This document shows, piece after piece, positions 32,435 through 44,399 of a stretch of 64,000 bases of DNA (the stretch's first letter is position 1; every line of letters begins with the position of its first letter). A program made the translations under genes and the position numbers. The stretch comes from Icerya purchasi (taxonomy: Eukaryota > Arthropoda > Insecta > Hemiptera > Monophlebidae). The notes under the pieces are model-generated. The model did no database searches. It worked only from the letters and a program-made list of their open reading frames with translations, and had not been told where the DNA came from. The DNA is taken from the NCBI GenBank assembly GCA_039619475.1, contig CM077116.1, forward strand, positions 380,394,760 to 380,458,759, written 5' to 3'.

Positions 32435-35215
32435 CTGTCAAAAGACATTGAGAACTTCACGCGTTTTATCCTATCTGCCGCAGCGTAGTCAATCCCAGAC
32501 ATCAGGAAAAATACGTCAAAAAACGGTTAGATTTGCATTTGGCTATACAGAAACGGAGAAAAGCATTTCGTAATTTCCGCAGATCAAAATTAAATGAAGA
32601 CTTTCAAGCAATCAAAAAGTAAAGAGCTGAAACACGACAAGCAATTCCGAAAGCCAAAACGAAAAGCTGGAATAAATTTATTTCTGAGATAAACTTCAAA
32701 AGTTCGTTAAAATCAGCATGGACAAATGTTCAAAACTCCAATAATTTCGATAGACGACAACGACACGACAATTGAAGAACCTATCCATATTGCAAAGAAG
32801 TTCGCGGAATACTTCGTTTGGATATCATCTGATCACAACTACTCACAACAGTTTTTGAACACCAAAAATAATACAGAGACAACGTAAATCCCTTTCAATA
32901 ATAATAACGAAGAATCGTATAATATAAATCTGACATGGCAAGAACTAACATCATGCATTAATAGTCACATTCACAATGCAGCTCCGGATCAGACAATATT
33001 CACCCAATAATGGTAAAGCATCTACACATTACAGCACTAGAGTACCTTTTAGCAATTTACAACAAAGCTTTTAAAAAATCGATATTCCCGTTTTGCTGGA
33101 AAATCGCTATCATAATTCCGATCCTCAAATCGAATAAGAACTTCTCTATTAACAGCTATAGACCAATAGCACTCACAAGCATACTGGGTAAAATGTTAAA
33201 ACAATTGTTAAACAAAAGGCTCTTATGGACACTTGAAGCCAACAAGATATTATCTGTCCACCAATATGGTTTTAGATAGCGACGATCAACACAGCTAACG
33301 GTAAATGATCTTGTCATGAACGCCAAAAGATCATTCATAAATTCGAATTCCATAGTCGCAGTTTTCTTCGATTTTTTTAAATGGCGGTACCTCATCCTCA
33401 AAAAACTACATCAAATCGGGATAGATGGTAATTTAGCAAATATAATCAAAAATTTCCTTACTGACAGACAGATTCGCGTTAGAATAGGCAAAATTCTATC
33501 AGAGGAAAGAACAATCTCCAACGGGGTACCTCAAGGATCACCCTTGAGTGCTACTTTGTTCCTGCTTGCGCTAAACAATATTACTTCAGTTGTCGAGAAG
33601 CCAGTTTCTGTCAGGATGTTCACCGATGATATTAGCATATCTCTTCAAGCATCATCGCTCGAAATCGCTAAACAAATAATACAGCTAACGATAAACAACA
33701 TCAACACCTGGAGCCACGACCATGGGTTTCTAATATTCGCCGAGAAAACAAATTACACAATCTTCTCAAATAACAAAAGAAAACAACAAAATATAGTTTT
33801 GGCACTGCGTTCCAAACCAATCCCAGAAGTATAAAAAGTCAAGTTTTTAGGAATCCTGCTTGATAAAAAGCTATCATGGAAGGGCTATATAACGTACATG
33901 CGATCGAAATGCATCCGTTCTCTAGGAATTCTCAAGTTGCTCAATCATTCTGATGTAGATCAGAAGAATACTGTTGTATTTATATCGATCTCTCATCCGA
34001 ACAAAATTGGACTATGGCGCTCAACTTTATAATTTAGCGAGCCGCATTATGAAAACTAGATTGCATTCATCATCAAAGCATTAAATTAGCGACAGGAGCG
34101 TTCAGAACCACACCTACGACAAGCCTCTGTGTAGAAACCAACGAACCCCCTCTCAAATATCGAAGAATGATCCAAACCGTAAATCTCCTAATCGCCGCAT
34201 CAGCTATACCAGATTTACAAAAGGAAATCTTCTATTTAACAACTATTATAGGAATAAATACAAGTCAACCCAAAAGGATGATCAACATATTGCGTTAAAA
34301 TTTAAGGAAAATATCCGAATCTCCTATACGCCGAAAACATACCGCTCGCTTCCCCAGATCACCGTATACGTCCTGCACCATGGTCAATACCGTCAATACA
34401 AATCATTGACGAGCTGTTGAAGTTATCAAACAACTCTGCAAGTACCGCAGACATGCAGTCAAGATTAAATAGTATTTTAGGACGGTATCCAAACAGAGTA
34501 CACTGTTACACCGATGGATCAAAAACAGCAATAGCGGCCGGAACGGCTTTCTTCATTCCTGATACAATAAGCAAAGCTGAAAAACTACCGTCATAGAGCT
34601 CAGTTAAAACTGCTGAACTGCATGCAATATACCTTGCATTGCAAGAAATATCGCGAACACATACAGAACACTAGTTTATAATACAAACTGACTCGGCTAG
34701 CGCTCTTGCAAATATCCGATTGATATATAACACTAACCCTATAGTGCAAAGAATCTAAAAAATAATAACAGAATTACTTTCCAATGGACTGGATATTCTA
34801 TTCGTATGGATACCAAGTCATAAAAGAATAAAGGGCAACGAAATCGCAGATAAATTAGTAAATAGATCAAATTTGCGGTTCCTGGATACTAATACCGAAA
34901 CCATAATAACTACAGATGATCTAAAGACCGTGCATAAAGAGAAAATTATAAGATTGTGGAATGCGGAATGGAGGTCGACCTCATCCACAAACCATCTCAG
35001 AGGCATAAAAGAAAAGATCGAAGAACGGGGGTCATCTGATCGAAAATCGCGAAAAAAAAAAATAATTTTTACTAGATTAAGGCTCGGCCATACCAATGTC
35101 AATAACACACCGTCTCGATCCTGTCCCGTCTATAACACTTCTCAGCTTACTCTCCGACGTATCCTAACAAGTTGCAATAATTGCAAAATCTCGCTCCAGC
35201 TGTAATTAAACAGGA
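32435..35215 (+). mobile_element. RT and RNase H part of the second LINE, degraded
   Basis: Begins SKDIENFTRFILSAA, the linker after the endonuclease. RT then reads WKIAIIIPILKSNK, NSYRPIALTSILGKMLKQLL, QYGFR (stop), VPQGSPLSATLF and FTDDISIS, where FTDD replaces the usual FADD (frame 33316-33834). RNase H pieces are CYTDGSKTAIAAGTAF, KTAELHAIYLALQEI, QTDSASALANI and WIPSHKRIKGNEIAD. Many stops. It ends near 35215 without a clear poly(A). Confidence 0.88.
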
Positions 35216-35239
35216 ATTCTATAGTATTGTCAATTTTCT

Positions 35240-35525
35240 CTTCCCTTCTCATGTAAACAGCTTCTTTTATTCTTCCAGATTATAACTTCTCTGAATCCTT
35301 CTGTCTTCCTTCTTTCTGTTCCATATTTACAGCCGAGCTAATGGCTATTTTACGTTCCATTATTTTTATCTCCTCCAATCGTCTTTCTTCCCAGTTTCTG
35401 ATCATATCCGGCTCCATGAGTGCTCTTCAAGCCATCTCTTTTCCTCTTCCTAATCATTCTTGTGATTTTACTATTCTCCGCATACGTTCTCTCATTTAGA
35501 CTCTCTCTTCTCTCCATGGGAATAC
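35240..35525 (+). mobile_element. RNase H remnant of the first LINE family
   Basis: The + strand reads ASFILPDYNFSESFCLP, FTAELMAILRSIIFIS, IISGSMSALQAIS and ILRIRSLI. It matches the RNase H of the 30096-31875 copy. The catalytic SDSKS of relatives is SGSMS here, so the active-site Asp is lost. Truncated on both sides. Confidence 0.8.
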
Positions 35526-35529
35526 CTTT

Positions 35530-36471
35530 AATCAATAGATATTCAAAAAAGAAAAAAATTAATCGAACTTCTCGCAAATGGACATTAAGACAGTATTATG
35601 TTAAAAATATATGCTACGCATTAACTGCGTGTACGAGTAACTGCAGATACAAGTGTTGAGAATTTTACAAATGAATATCAAATTATCATCTTACAACCGT
35701 TATTTTAAAATGACAAAATACTTTCCCATTTAAATCGTTCTTGTAAATGAAAATAAAAACAAAACACAGATGATTAGTTTTATAAAAGGACGCATGTCCG
35801 AAAAGTAGCAATGTTCACTTTATTATATGTGCAATTTGCTAGTAGGGGTAGAACTTTAAAAGTAATATGTTCAATTGTAAATTACCAATCATTTTTTTCT
35901 GAAATAATTCTGAAAATACGTCAACAAAAAAAAAAACAGAAAATTATTTTAAGGCTCAAAATATATAAAAAAAGCGGTCTATAAGTATGAAGTTTCATGC
36001 GTTGAGGATTCTGTATGTTAATTAAAATGAACCACAACTTACATTTATGTAAAACTTAATTCCTAATAAACAGATCTAATTTTATATTTATAATAACGTG
36101 TATACTCTTTGTCCAGCATTCCTATAAATGTGTACATTTATAATTGCTTAAATAGTTTTTGCCATTATCTACTATTTTCATTACCAAGATAAAATATTTT
36201 GTGGTTAATAAGAATGTTGTATACTGTTGTTAGATAATTAATCATCCTATCCTAATTTTTGCTGTTAATTTTGCAAACTACACAGAATAATGGACATTTT
36301 TTTTTTTTTTTTGTAACTACGAATAATGAATATTACTCGAAAAATGTACATAAACATATAACAATGTACACTGTATTAACAAACAACTTATCAGTTTGTT
36401 CCCAATGTTTTATTCTGATCTGTCACATTAAGTTGTCTTGTGTCGGTTGATATTTTAAATAACATACATTA
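35530..36471. other. Nothing recognised
   Basis: AT-rich. Bases about 35980-36030 (TTTCATGCGTTGAGGATTCTGTATG) recur in reverse orientation at about 55310-55340, so it may hold part of an undefined dispersed repeat. Confidence 0.4.
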
Positions 36472-36709
36472 CTATGGGCGTCGCCAGCGGGGGGCAGCTG
36501 CCCCACCCCCTGGAGCCTTGAAACTTTTTAATCAACTGGCCATGATGAGTATTCATAGGCGCATAATCATGAACAATTTGCCAAAAACCCACGAAAATTA
36601 TGTTTTAATTAAGATTTTATTCTTGTTTAATAAAATATTAAGCCTTTACAACTTATAAATTTTATTTTTCCTATAACTCATATCCTTTTTCTGTGACGCC
36701 ACTGCAGTT
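36472..36709. mobile_element. hAT-like MITE, second copy
   Basis: Shares start ATGGGCGTCGCCAGC and a long internal stretch (GAGCCTTGAAACTTTTTAAT to ATATCCTTTTTCT) with 16896-17194. It lacks the C-rich right arm and ends GTGACGCCACTGCAG instead. TTACTATG flanks it at 36469-36476 and 36710-36717, an 8-bp direct repeat. The left repeat overlaps the ATG of the usual terminus, so the exact boundary is ambiguous. Confidence 0.8.
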
Positions 36710-36719
36710 TTACTATGTA

Positions 36720-37855
36720 GTCAATCGTCCTTATCGGTGGCCCCAATTGCCTCATAAAAAAAGTATGCAAAGCAACATGAATCATTAAGTTTTGTATATA
36801 AATTTTCAAGTTTTATGTAAATTAAAAAAATCTTTAATTTGTAATGATCAGTATTTTTTTCAGATACTCATTTGGCCGGTAAATTAAAATAAATAAAAAT
36901 TAATTGCAATTAATTGAGCATTACACATTTTTAAATGCTATAGAACATAACGTAAGAAACGTTCATTAATAAACAAATGTTTCATCTTTTGCGTGTATTT
37001 AATTTATCAATAATTTAAAAAATAAGATATCTTCTTTTAAAGAGACATAATTAAACTTAAACAAAATATAATCGTACCCGCCAAGTTACACCTCGGAGAT
37101 AACACGTCTCCATCTTCATATTCGGACTTATCATTAACGTAGGTAGTCAGGCATCTTATGAACCAATCATTGCGCAACTAAATGTACAGAAGATATCAGT
37201 ACAAAAATAATAATAAAAGTTGATTAAATTTTTTATTTTTTATTTAAATAATAATTTATGCTAATAAATAAAATTTTAAAATGTATTTGCAATTAAGAAA
37301 ATATCCGTTTTAATTGATATAACAGATATTTTAACATATTCAGGTGAAAAATAAATTTTTCAGTCCTATTTGTTTGTCCCATTCTGATTTTGGGAAATTA
37401 TTAGGACAACGCAGTATAATAAAATTTTTACATCTTATTTGAAACCATCTAGAAATTGTTTTACTTTGACATCGTAAATGGCAATGCCGCAATTATTATT
37501 TTTCGTTGAAGAAGGAAAAGAAAGAAAAATATTTATTTGTACACCTTCGATATATAATACAATACAGAAATTTAATAGAAATAATTATCCGTCCCGAAAT
37601 AGAAACTATTTTTTACTGGATATGGCATGCCGTCAGTTAATAATTTACTTAATATTAGTCAACTTAACAGGATTTAATTTGCAGGAGAAATTACAAAATA
37701 AAAAACCTGCACGCACGAACAACCAAACTTACAATAATATGAGTAATTAGTAATTTAATCTATGACAGTGTAACCTGCACGCTGAAACTAAAACGCAGCT
37801 ACTTAGTTGTATACGAGAGAACTAAATTAATAACTTATAAGAGCTTAAAAGTACT
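36720..37855. other. Nothing recognised
   Basis: AT-rich. A 90-codon frame at 37478-37750 (MAMPQLLFFVEEGKERK...) has no recognised motif or splice context. Confidence 0.4.
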
Positions 37856-37859
37856 AATT

Positions 37860-38955
37860 ATATAACGCCTATTTTCTTATAATGTCTCCAAGACACAGAA
37901 GTTAGAAAGTATTTCATTTAAGTTATCCTGTTTTCAGGTGTTCTTTGTAATTATTTCCTGAATGTATGGCATTTTTAGGTTATCGTACATTGAGTTGCTG
38001 CTGGTGTATCGCGGTTTATTTAGGATCATTCTTAGACAGTGATTTTGAATTCTTTGAAGTTCCTAAAAAATAATTTAACCGCTAGACGGCCAAACTGGTG
38101 CTGCATAGAATAGTTTTGGCAAAATGATTTGTTTATAAATAATAAGCTTGTTTTGAGATGTTAGATGCGATTTCATATTAAAGTAGGGGTATAGGCAGCA
38201 AAGTTTTGTGAACGTTAATCATTTATCAAGTGTTAAACCTAGGTATTTCATCCTTCCATTTTACACTATTATTCTGGATATCTAGTTGTTTTTAATGAAT
38301 AAAATAGCTTCTGTTTTATTATCATTTATTTTAATTTACCATTATTTAAAGTATTTTATTATCATATTCGCTGTTTTATGAAGTCTATTTGCTATTGTGT
38401 CTGTTCTGTAAGATGTCGCTAGTATCGCAGTATAATTATGTTTCAGCCCCTTTAATTTTGGGCATGTCGCTTAAGTATACTATAAATAAATATGATCCTC
38501 AAATGCTCCCTTATAGTACACCAGTAATTATGTACTCCATGGGGTGACTCATAATAATTTATTTTAACATGAAATTTTCTGCCTAGTAAATATGATTTTA
38601 ACATATATGTACATATTAATCCTGCAGGATACTTGAGCTTAATTAGTTTAAATATTATACCTTCGATCCATGTGATGTCAAACACTTTTTCTATAACAAT
38701 TAATAAAGCACCTGTATGTTTGTTTAGATTAAAGTCATCAGTAATTTTGTCACAGATTTCAGTTAATTGAGTGGTTGTGTTTAGTTTAAGTCAGAAGTCA
38801 AATTGATTACCAGATATTATACTATTTTCATCACTATACTTTCTTAATCTAATCAGTAAAATTTTCTCGAATAGTTTACTTAAATTACTTAACAAGCTAA
38901 TGGGACAAGGAAGCATCTTTACTAGGCTTAGATACAGGTACTATCTGCGAGGACT
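37860..38955 (-). mobile_element. CR1/Jockey-type LINE RT remnant
   Basis: The - strand reads LSKLFEKILLIRLRKYSDEN, TQLTEICDKITDDFNLNKH, VFDITWIEGIIFKLIKL, ATSYRTDTIANRLHK, KINDNKTEAILF, MKYLGLTLDK, and a C-terminal IQNHCLRMILNKPRY, in order but with many stops. No RNase H. The element is cut at 38955 by hAT copy 2; little or nothing recognisable continues beyond 43422. Confidence 0.83.
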
Positions 38956-39049
38956 CAGTGGCGGCTCGTGAGTAGCAGAAGTGGAGGTTCACAATTAAAT
39001 ATATTAAATATTACATAAATATTTATTGAAAAAAATTTATCAAAAACTA

Positions 39050-39091
<42 letters not shown>

Positions 39092-39130
39092 GATGTGCCT
39101 GTATTTGTGTGTGCATAATATTAATAATTT

Positions 39131-39346
39131 TCAGTTAAAAGTCTTGTAAACTAAATCTATTCTTCTATCTTTCTTTAAAGAAAAAAAATCTATAACAGTT
39201 TCATGAAAGTTAGGAATATTGTGGAACATTTGTTTTTCAATTGATAACATAGCTAAAGCATTTGGCCTGTCTTCACACAGTGTGCTACATAAAAATATTT
39301 TAATTCCTTTTAGTATCAAAAAACTCAGTGAGAATGTAATTAACAC
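39131..39346 (-). pseudogene. hAT transposase C-terminal fragment, copy 2
   Basis: 71 codons, the same length as the frame in copy 1: NALAMLSIEKQMFHNIPNF and KDRRIDLVYKTFN are identical, while LSFLILKGIKIF has diverged from LSFSTLKRIKIF. The substitutions fall in the most conserved hAT block, which suggests no selection on the protein after duplication. Confidence 0.83.
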
Positions 39347-40513
39347 GTTTTATCTGTAAGTAAAATTACAATTTTAGGTAGAAACTACGGCACTATTAAA
39401 AATATTCGAATGAACATATGCGGTCCATCATTAAAAACTAAACTGTGGTCCCAGTCATCGACTGTGTGTACATATTCAAAACGTTAGTAGTATTTTTAAT
39501 AGTGATGTGGATTCTACCAAAAATTTTAATTTTAATTTTAATAATATGAACCATGAAAACTTGATACATATTTTTATTTAAGTACATTAAAAAACAAACA
39601 AAAGTTAAAATTTTGCAAAATGTTTGTTATTGTTTTTTAAGTCTATGTAATATTTATATTTTATCATTATTTTAATTTATCAATTATTAGAATTATTTTG
39701 AATTTGCTTAAAAAGAAAAACAATTAAATTTTTATGCTAAAATATCCAACCAACACCTTAAACAGTATGAGTTTTACATAATGCACGTCTCACCAAAAAG
39801 AGTATAATATATTGACAAATTATAAGATACAGTAGAAATCAGTTATAAATACATTCAAGGAGGTGAATAATCTGATCGTTATATCCCATATCAAATAAAG
39901 CATTATAATTTTTTAATGTCCAAAATTGACTACTTATGAACAGTTCGTTACAAAACTAACATGAAATATTTTATGGCATAAATTACACTGAATAAGTAAT
40001 CATTTATTTATAATTATAACTACACATATTTCTTAGCCACAAATACAAACATTACACTTTCTTTTTTGTACATAAAAGTATGATAATAAAAAAACTTAAA
40101 TCAGTATAAAGCAAGAGTAAGAGAAAAGAAACTGTACCAAAACGAAAGTGGTTTGATATTTTCTTACCTTTGAAGAAATTTGTAATTTTTCGATTTTTTA
40201 TTTTAACAAAAGTAGTCTTTTTCTAACATTTTTTGCAATGGTCTTACCACAGGTTTTCATCAGTGTTATATTTATAATAAACATTTTACATGTCACACTA
40301 ACAAAATAAGCAGAACAAAAAATAATGGTGTATCTGTTCGGTTCGTATAAATTTCATTTCTTCATTGAAAAAGATTGGGGATGATGTTTTTATTAAATTC
40401 ATTTGCATAAATATGTATACCATTATAACCAATTTTTACTACATTTCAATATTTGGAAATTATAATGTCGACAAATAGAACCACAGTAATTTTAAACACA
40501 TAACTGTTTTTAA

Positions 40514-41523
40514 CCTTCCACTGGTTGCACTGTTGTATTTTGTACAACACTCATCACTATTTTACTATAGCTAACACCGGATGCACATTTCTGGTCACAT
40601 GTGCATATGTATTGTTCTTCAACTAGAATCTCTAGCAAAAAAATATTTCATTACCGACAGTTTGTTTTGTGTTGTCGTTTGATAAATAATAAAATTCTGA
40701 GACCACCCTGTACTGTTGTACAAAATACAATGCGCAACCGTTCGCATAATAATTTTTTTACAGATAAATACCCTGTTTTATGCTGTTCTTTTGAATATTA
40801 TATGGAAAATCATCTAAGTTTGTTTGAATTTAGAATTTTCTTGGGTTTCTATTCACACACACAAACACACATATACATCACACCACAATCTAGAAAGTGT
40901 TCTGAAAGTATGAATAATTTATTTAGAGCAGAACATATAAATCTTGATGATATATACCTCGTTTACTACAAGAATTGTCGGATGAAGAAAATACAGTGTT
41001 ATTGTATGATAATGACAGTGATCTAAGTGAAGAAGATATTTGTAAAAACGTTGAAGAAACTGATAGTGGGCAAGACGGTGACAACGACGAAGAAACTGAT
41101 GAAACTCCTAAAGATCAGCGATTTTACATAGGAAAAGATGGATATGCATGGTAGCAAAAAAAACCCTTTTGCAAAAATATCAAAAACAAAACAGAAAAAT
41201 ATAATAAAATTACTTCCTGGACCAAAGCAATTTTCAGGAGATGTGAATTCTGTAAGTCAAGCATTTATAAAAATGATCGATTTGAGTATGATTGACGATT
41301 TGCTAAATATTTATTATTATTGTTATTAATAAAATATAATAAAAACAGCAGTAATTTGGATTTATGATCAATTGATTTATAAATATTTATTTCATTACTC
41401 AAAATAATAGCATTTAAGCAAATACCGTGTTAAAAAATTTAGTTTAGACTAAAAAACAGGGATGTTTATAAAGTACAACACATGATCAGTCATGTTACAA
41501 AAATGGGCGCGACCGGTGGAAGG
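40514..41523 (+). mobile_element. Internally deleted piggyBac element
   Basis: 1,010 bp flanked by TTAA (40510-40513 and 41524-41527) with ends CCTTCCACTGGTTGC and (complement) CCTTCCACCGGTCGC. Inside, the acidic N-terminus of a piggyBac transposase is readable (NDSDLSEEDI, then DSGQDGDNDEETDETP, about 41005-41110). After a frameshift, frame 41138-41329 reads NPFAKISKTKQKNIIKLLPG and MIDLSMIDDLL. The sequence then stops; the whole DDE domain is deleted. The hAT copy 1 site reads TTTTCAAATG, a mutated single TTAA. Confidence 0.93.
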
Positions 41524-41871
41524 TTAAATGTACAGTATTCTACTAACTTGTATATGTATCAACATAATAACACAACCGATATAATGTAGATGCAGTAATA
41601 CACATTTTTTATAAAATAAAATTAAAAATAAACATATAAATATACTCCAATCAAACTTTATTTCCCTCAAAATCCAAATGTAGGTATAAGCAATAAAAAA
41701 ATGAAAACATATAATCGTTTTATCTTTATTAAAGTACTACCCACCTACAAAATATAATCTTGCAAAAACAACGCCTATTGTTTGGTTCACAAGTCGAGTG
41801 TTTTCATCAAGCCGATATAACACATACACTAACACAACATCATTTTTATCTTTCTGACACACTACTACATT

Positions 41872-43173
41872 GCTAGACTCCATTCGCAATGCTAAAATTG
41901 ACACTTTGCAACGTGACACGATCGCACTGTTTTTATATACAATACTATATTAAAATATTTTAAAAACTATAATTTCAGCCGAAGTGAACATAAATTTAAT
42001 AATAATTATTTTCGGAAGAAAATGATTTTAAAAAATTTATTTATGTGAACAATTTCCACAGAGATTAGCCGTCGGAACTCACATAACATTTTATTAAAAT
42101 CGTCAATGCTTTGCAAGTTTTTATTTACTTGTTTATAAAAAAACGCGTCTTCCTTATCATAATTGTACATCAACTTACATTTACACCATTCTGTTCTTAT
42201 ATTTGCATATCTGAATATGTATTTAATGATAATTGTTAAATAGACAACTTTTAATTGAGTGTAATTGTAAATATTATGTAAAAATCGTTTACCATTAAAT
42301 TTTTTTAAAGCACCTTAATTATTTCAGAAATCCTGTCTCAGTTCATATTACATTTTTTGATGTACTATACAAATAAAGTTCATAAATAATAGACAACATT
42401 TTTTCTACATTCGGGAGTATAATTATGGTTTCTGAGATTGTTGTTAGTTGAATAATTTGTTGTATTGCCGTAAGATTTCTTCTGAACTTTATTTCCCTTT
42501 AATTCTTTATTTCATTTATTACCATTATTTCTGTTCATCATTATTATTACAAAATGCTTCTTAAAAAAATTCGTAACCATACGAGTATATTTAAATAATA
42601 ACTGTAATGTTTTAACTATGCATTTATAAATCGACAACTTTTTTTTTAATATTCAAACCCCTGTGATGTTGAAACCATGATTTAAAAACCATTACATACT
42701 GCATACAGAAGATGATTTCTCAAATGTTCATTGTTAGTCGCTTTTATAACTCTATTTTGTAAATATAATCTTTCGCTCGATGGATTAATACCGTGTAATA
42801 TCCGAACTTTTTCAAATTAAAGTTGAACCATAAAACTTTATTTTTATATCGATTACAATAGAAAGGGAGTAATGTAGTAGAAGATATCGTACAGTATTCA
42901 TAGTTGTGCTTTCGGATGCAATTAATATAACTATGTAATACAAGTGTGGGGTATATCATACACTTTATAATATATTAGAACACTGAAATTCAAACTTATA
43001 CAGTTACAGCAAAACCGGATAAATGTTAATTGTTAACAGTTTTAGGACATCAAGTGTACAGTTAACATCTGCTGGCGCAATCTACTGGCGCGGATATGGG
43101 AAGAAGCAAAATAAGTGGTACGATCGTGTCGCGTTGCAAAGTGTCAATTTTAGCATTGCGAATGGAGTCTAGC
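41872..43173. mobile_element. MULE-like non-autonomous element with long TIRs
   Basis: 1,302 bp; the first and last ~55 bp are inverted repeats of each other with only two mismatches (start GCTAGACTCCATTCGCAATG). The 9-bp direct repeat TACTACATT lies at 41863-41871 and 43174-43182, present once in hAT copy 1. A 9-bp duplication with long TIRs fits the Mutator superfamily. No transposase motif inside; the frame at 42744-42959 is unrecognised. Confidence 0.85.
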
Positions 43174-43422
43174 TACTACATTATACTTACATGGTTTTCG
43201 ATCGCACGCGCTACAAGTAGCCTTCACAGTAAAAGAATTCTGGACAAAATTTAGTTACTTTTTAAAAATGTAAAATCAATTTATTTTTTACATTAATTTT
43301 ACTAATAGCGATATTTAAATAATAAATATAAATAAAAACATTGGATTATACTTTTTTAAAGTTGAATCCAGGGTGTTCACATGCGTATGTGAACACATGC
43401 ACGAGCCGCCACTGCGAGGACT

Positions 43423-43838
43423 ACCGCTTTAATGAGGTTTCCTGCTTAAAAAAGATAAAAAAATTTATTCACTTAAATGAACAGTACAAAACATAAGTAG
43501 TATCTAAATTTAACTAATTCAGTTCAAAACTAAAATTCCCTTATGAACATCTATATAAAGCTTTATTTTTCGTTGGAATCATTGAACCACATAGTTGTTT
43601 GAGTCAGTAACTCCTGTCATGTTTAGATAAAGATCTAGTCGTTCAAATAGAGTAAATTAAACCAATATAAGTATCGAATAAATTAATTTTGTTATTTTAT
43701 ATTTTTTTGTTATTTATTATAGTTCCTTTTCACATTCCAGTAATTATTACTAGAAATCTGTATTAGAGACAGCTGACATTATTCAAAAAATCTCTCAAGA
43801 TCATTGAGTTTTTGGCCCACAATATGAGAAATTAAAAA
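43423..43838. other. Nothing recognised
   Basis: AT-rich sequence between the hAT target site and a LINE fragment. Confidence 0.4.
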
Positions 43839-43839
43839 T

Positions 43840-44290
43840 GAGTATGTAAAGTTTCATGATGTAAATATATTGTAGCAGGTTCAATATAATTCTATGGTAC
43901 TGACTTTGTCATAGTGTAGTTTAAGATTATTGGTTTTCCATGCGTTTAACCATATTCTATACGATATAAACTTATTTGAGACCGATAAGATTGATTTTTT
44001 ATCAAATACTGAAAGATTTTGCCAATTTTTCTATATGCCCTATTAATAGAGTTATTAACTTGACTAGTTACCGTCCAATATGTGAGGTACTTTCACTCTT
44101 TTCATTCAGCATCTTTTTCATTAATTACGTTTACTACATCAAAAAATTAAGATTCATTTTTATCCTTATTAATCTTGATTTTATTTTTAACAAAATATTT
44201 CGGTATTTTTAAGATTACTTCATTTAATCTATTACAGACGGTATTCAATCTGTAAGAAGTAGCCATAATTGCAGTTTCAATGTTGTTAAC
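43840..44290 (-). mobile_element. LINE RT fragment, CR1/Jockey type
   Basis: The - strand reads IETAIMATSYRLNTVCNRLN, then KYFVKNKIKINKDKNES, then NNSINRAYRKIGKIF, resembling the block just after the catalytic FADD of CR1/Jockey-type RTs and the remnant at 37860-38955 (ATSYRTDTIANRL). Many stops. Confidence 0.7.
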
Positions 44291-44399
44291 CGAAATTTTA
44301 AGCTAACTCGTTTGTATTAAAATCATAATTTTTGGTAGACGCTACGTCAACATTAACACACCTATTGAACCTTTCGAACACGTTTACACAGTCCATCAT

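Larger units (their letters stand above)
38956..43414 (-). mobile_element. hAT element copy 2 with two nested elements
   Basis: 4,459 bp; ends CAGTGGCGGCTCGTG / CACGAGCCGCCACTG; perfect 8-bp duplication CGAGGACT at 38948-38955 and 43415-43422. It contains the transposase C-terminal frame (39131-39346), the Penelope-terminus-like segment (39370-39580), an internally deleted piggyBac (40514-41523) and a MULE-like element (41872-43173). The last two are absent from copy 1. A (TA)n tract at about 39053-39084 has expanded relative to copy 1. Confidence 0.95.

Noticed and set aside
37478..37750. 90-codon + strand frame
   Set aside because: No recognised motif, no Kozak or splice support, composition like the AT-rich surroundings.
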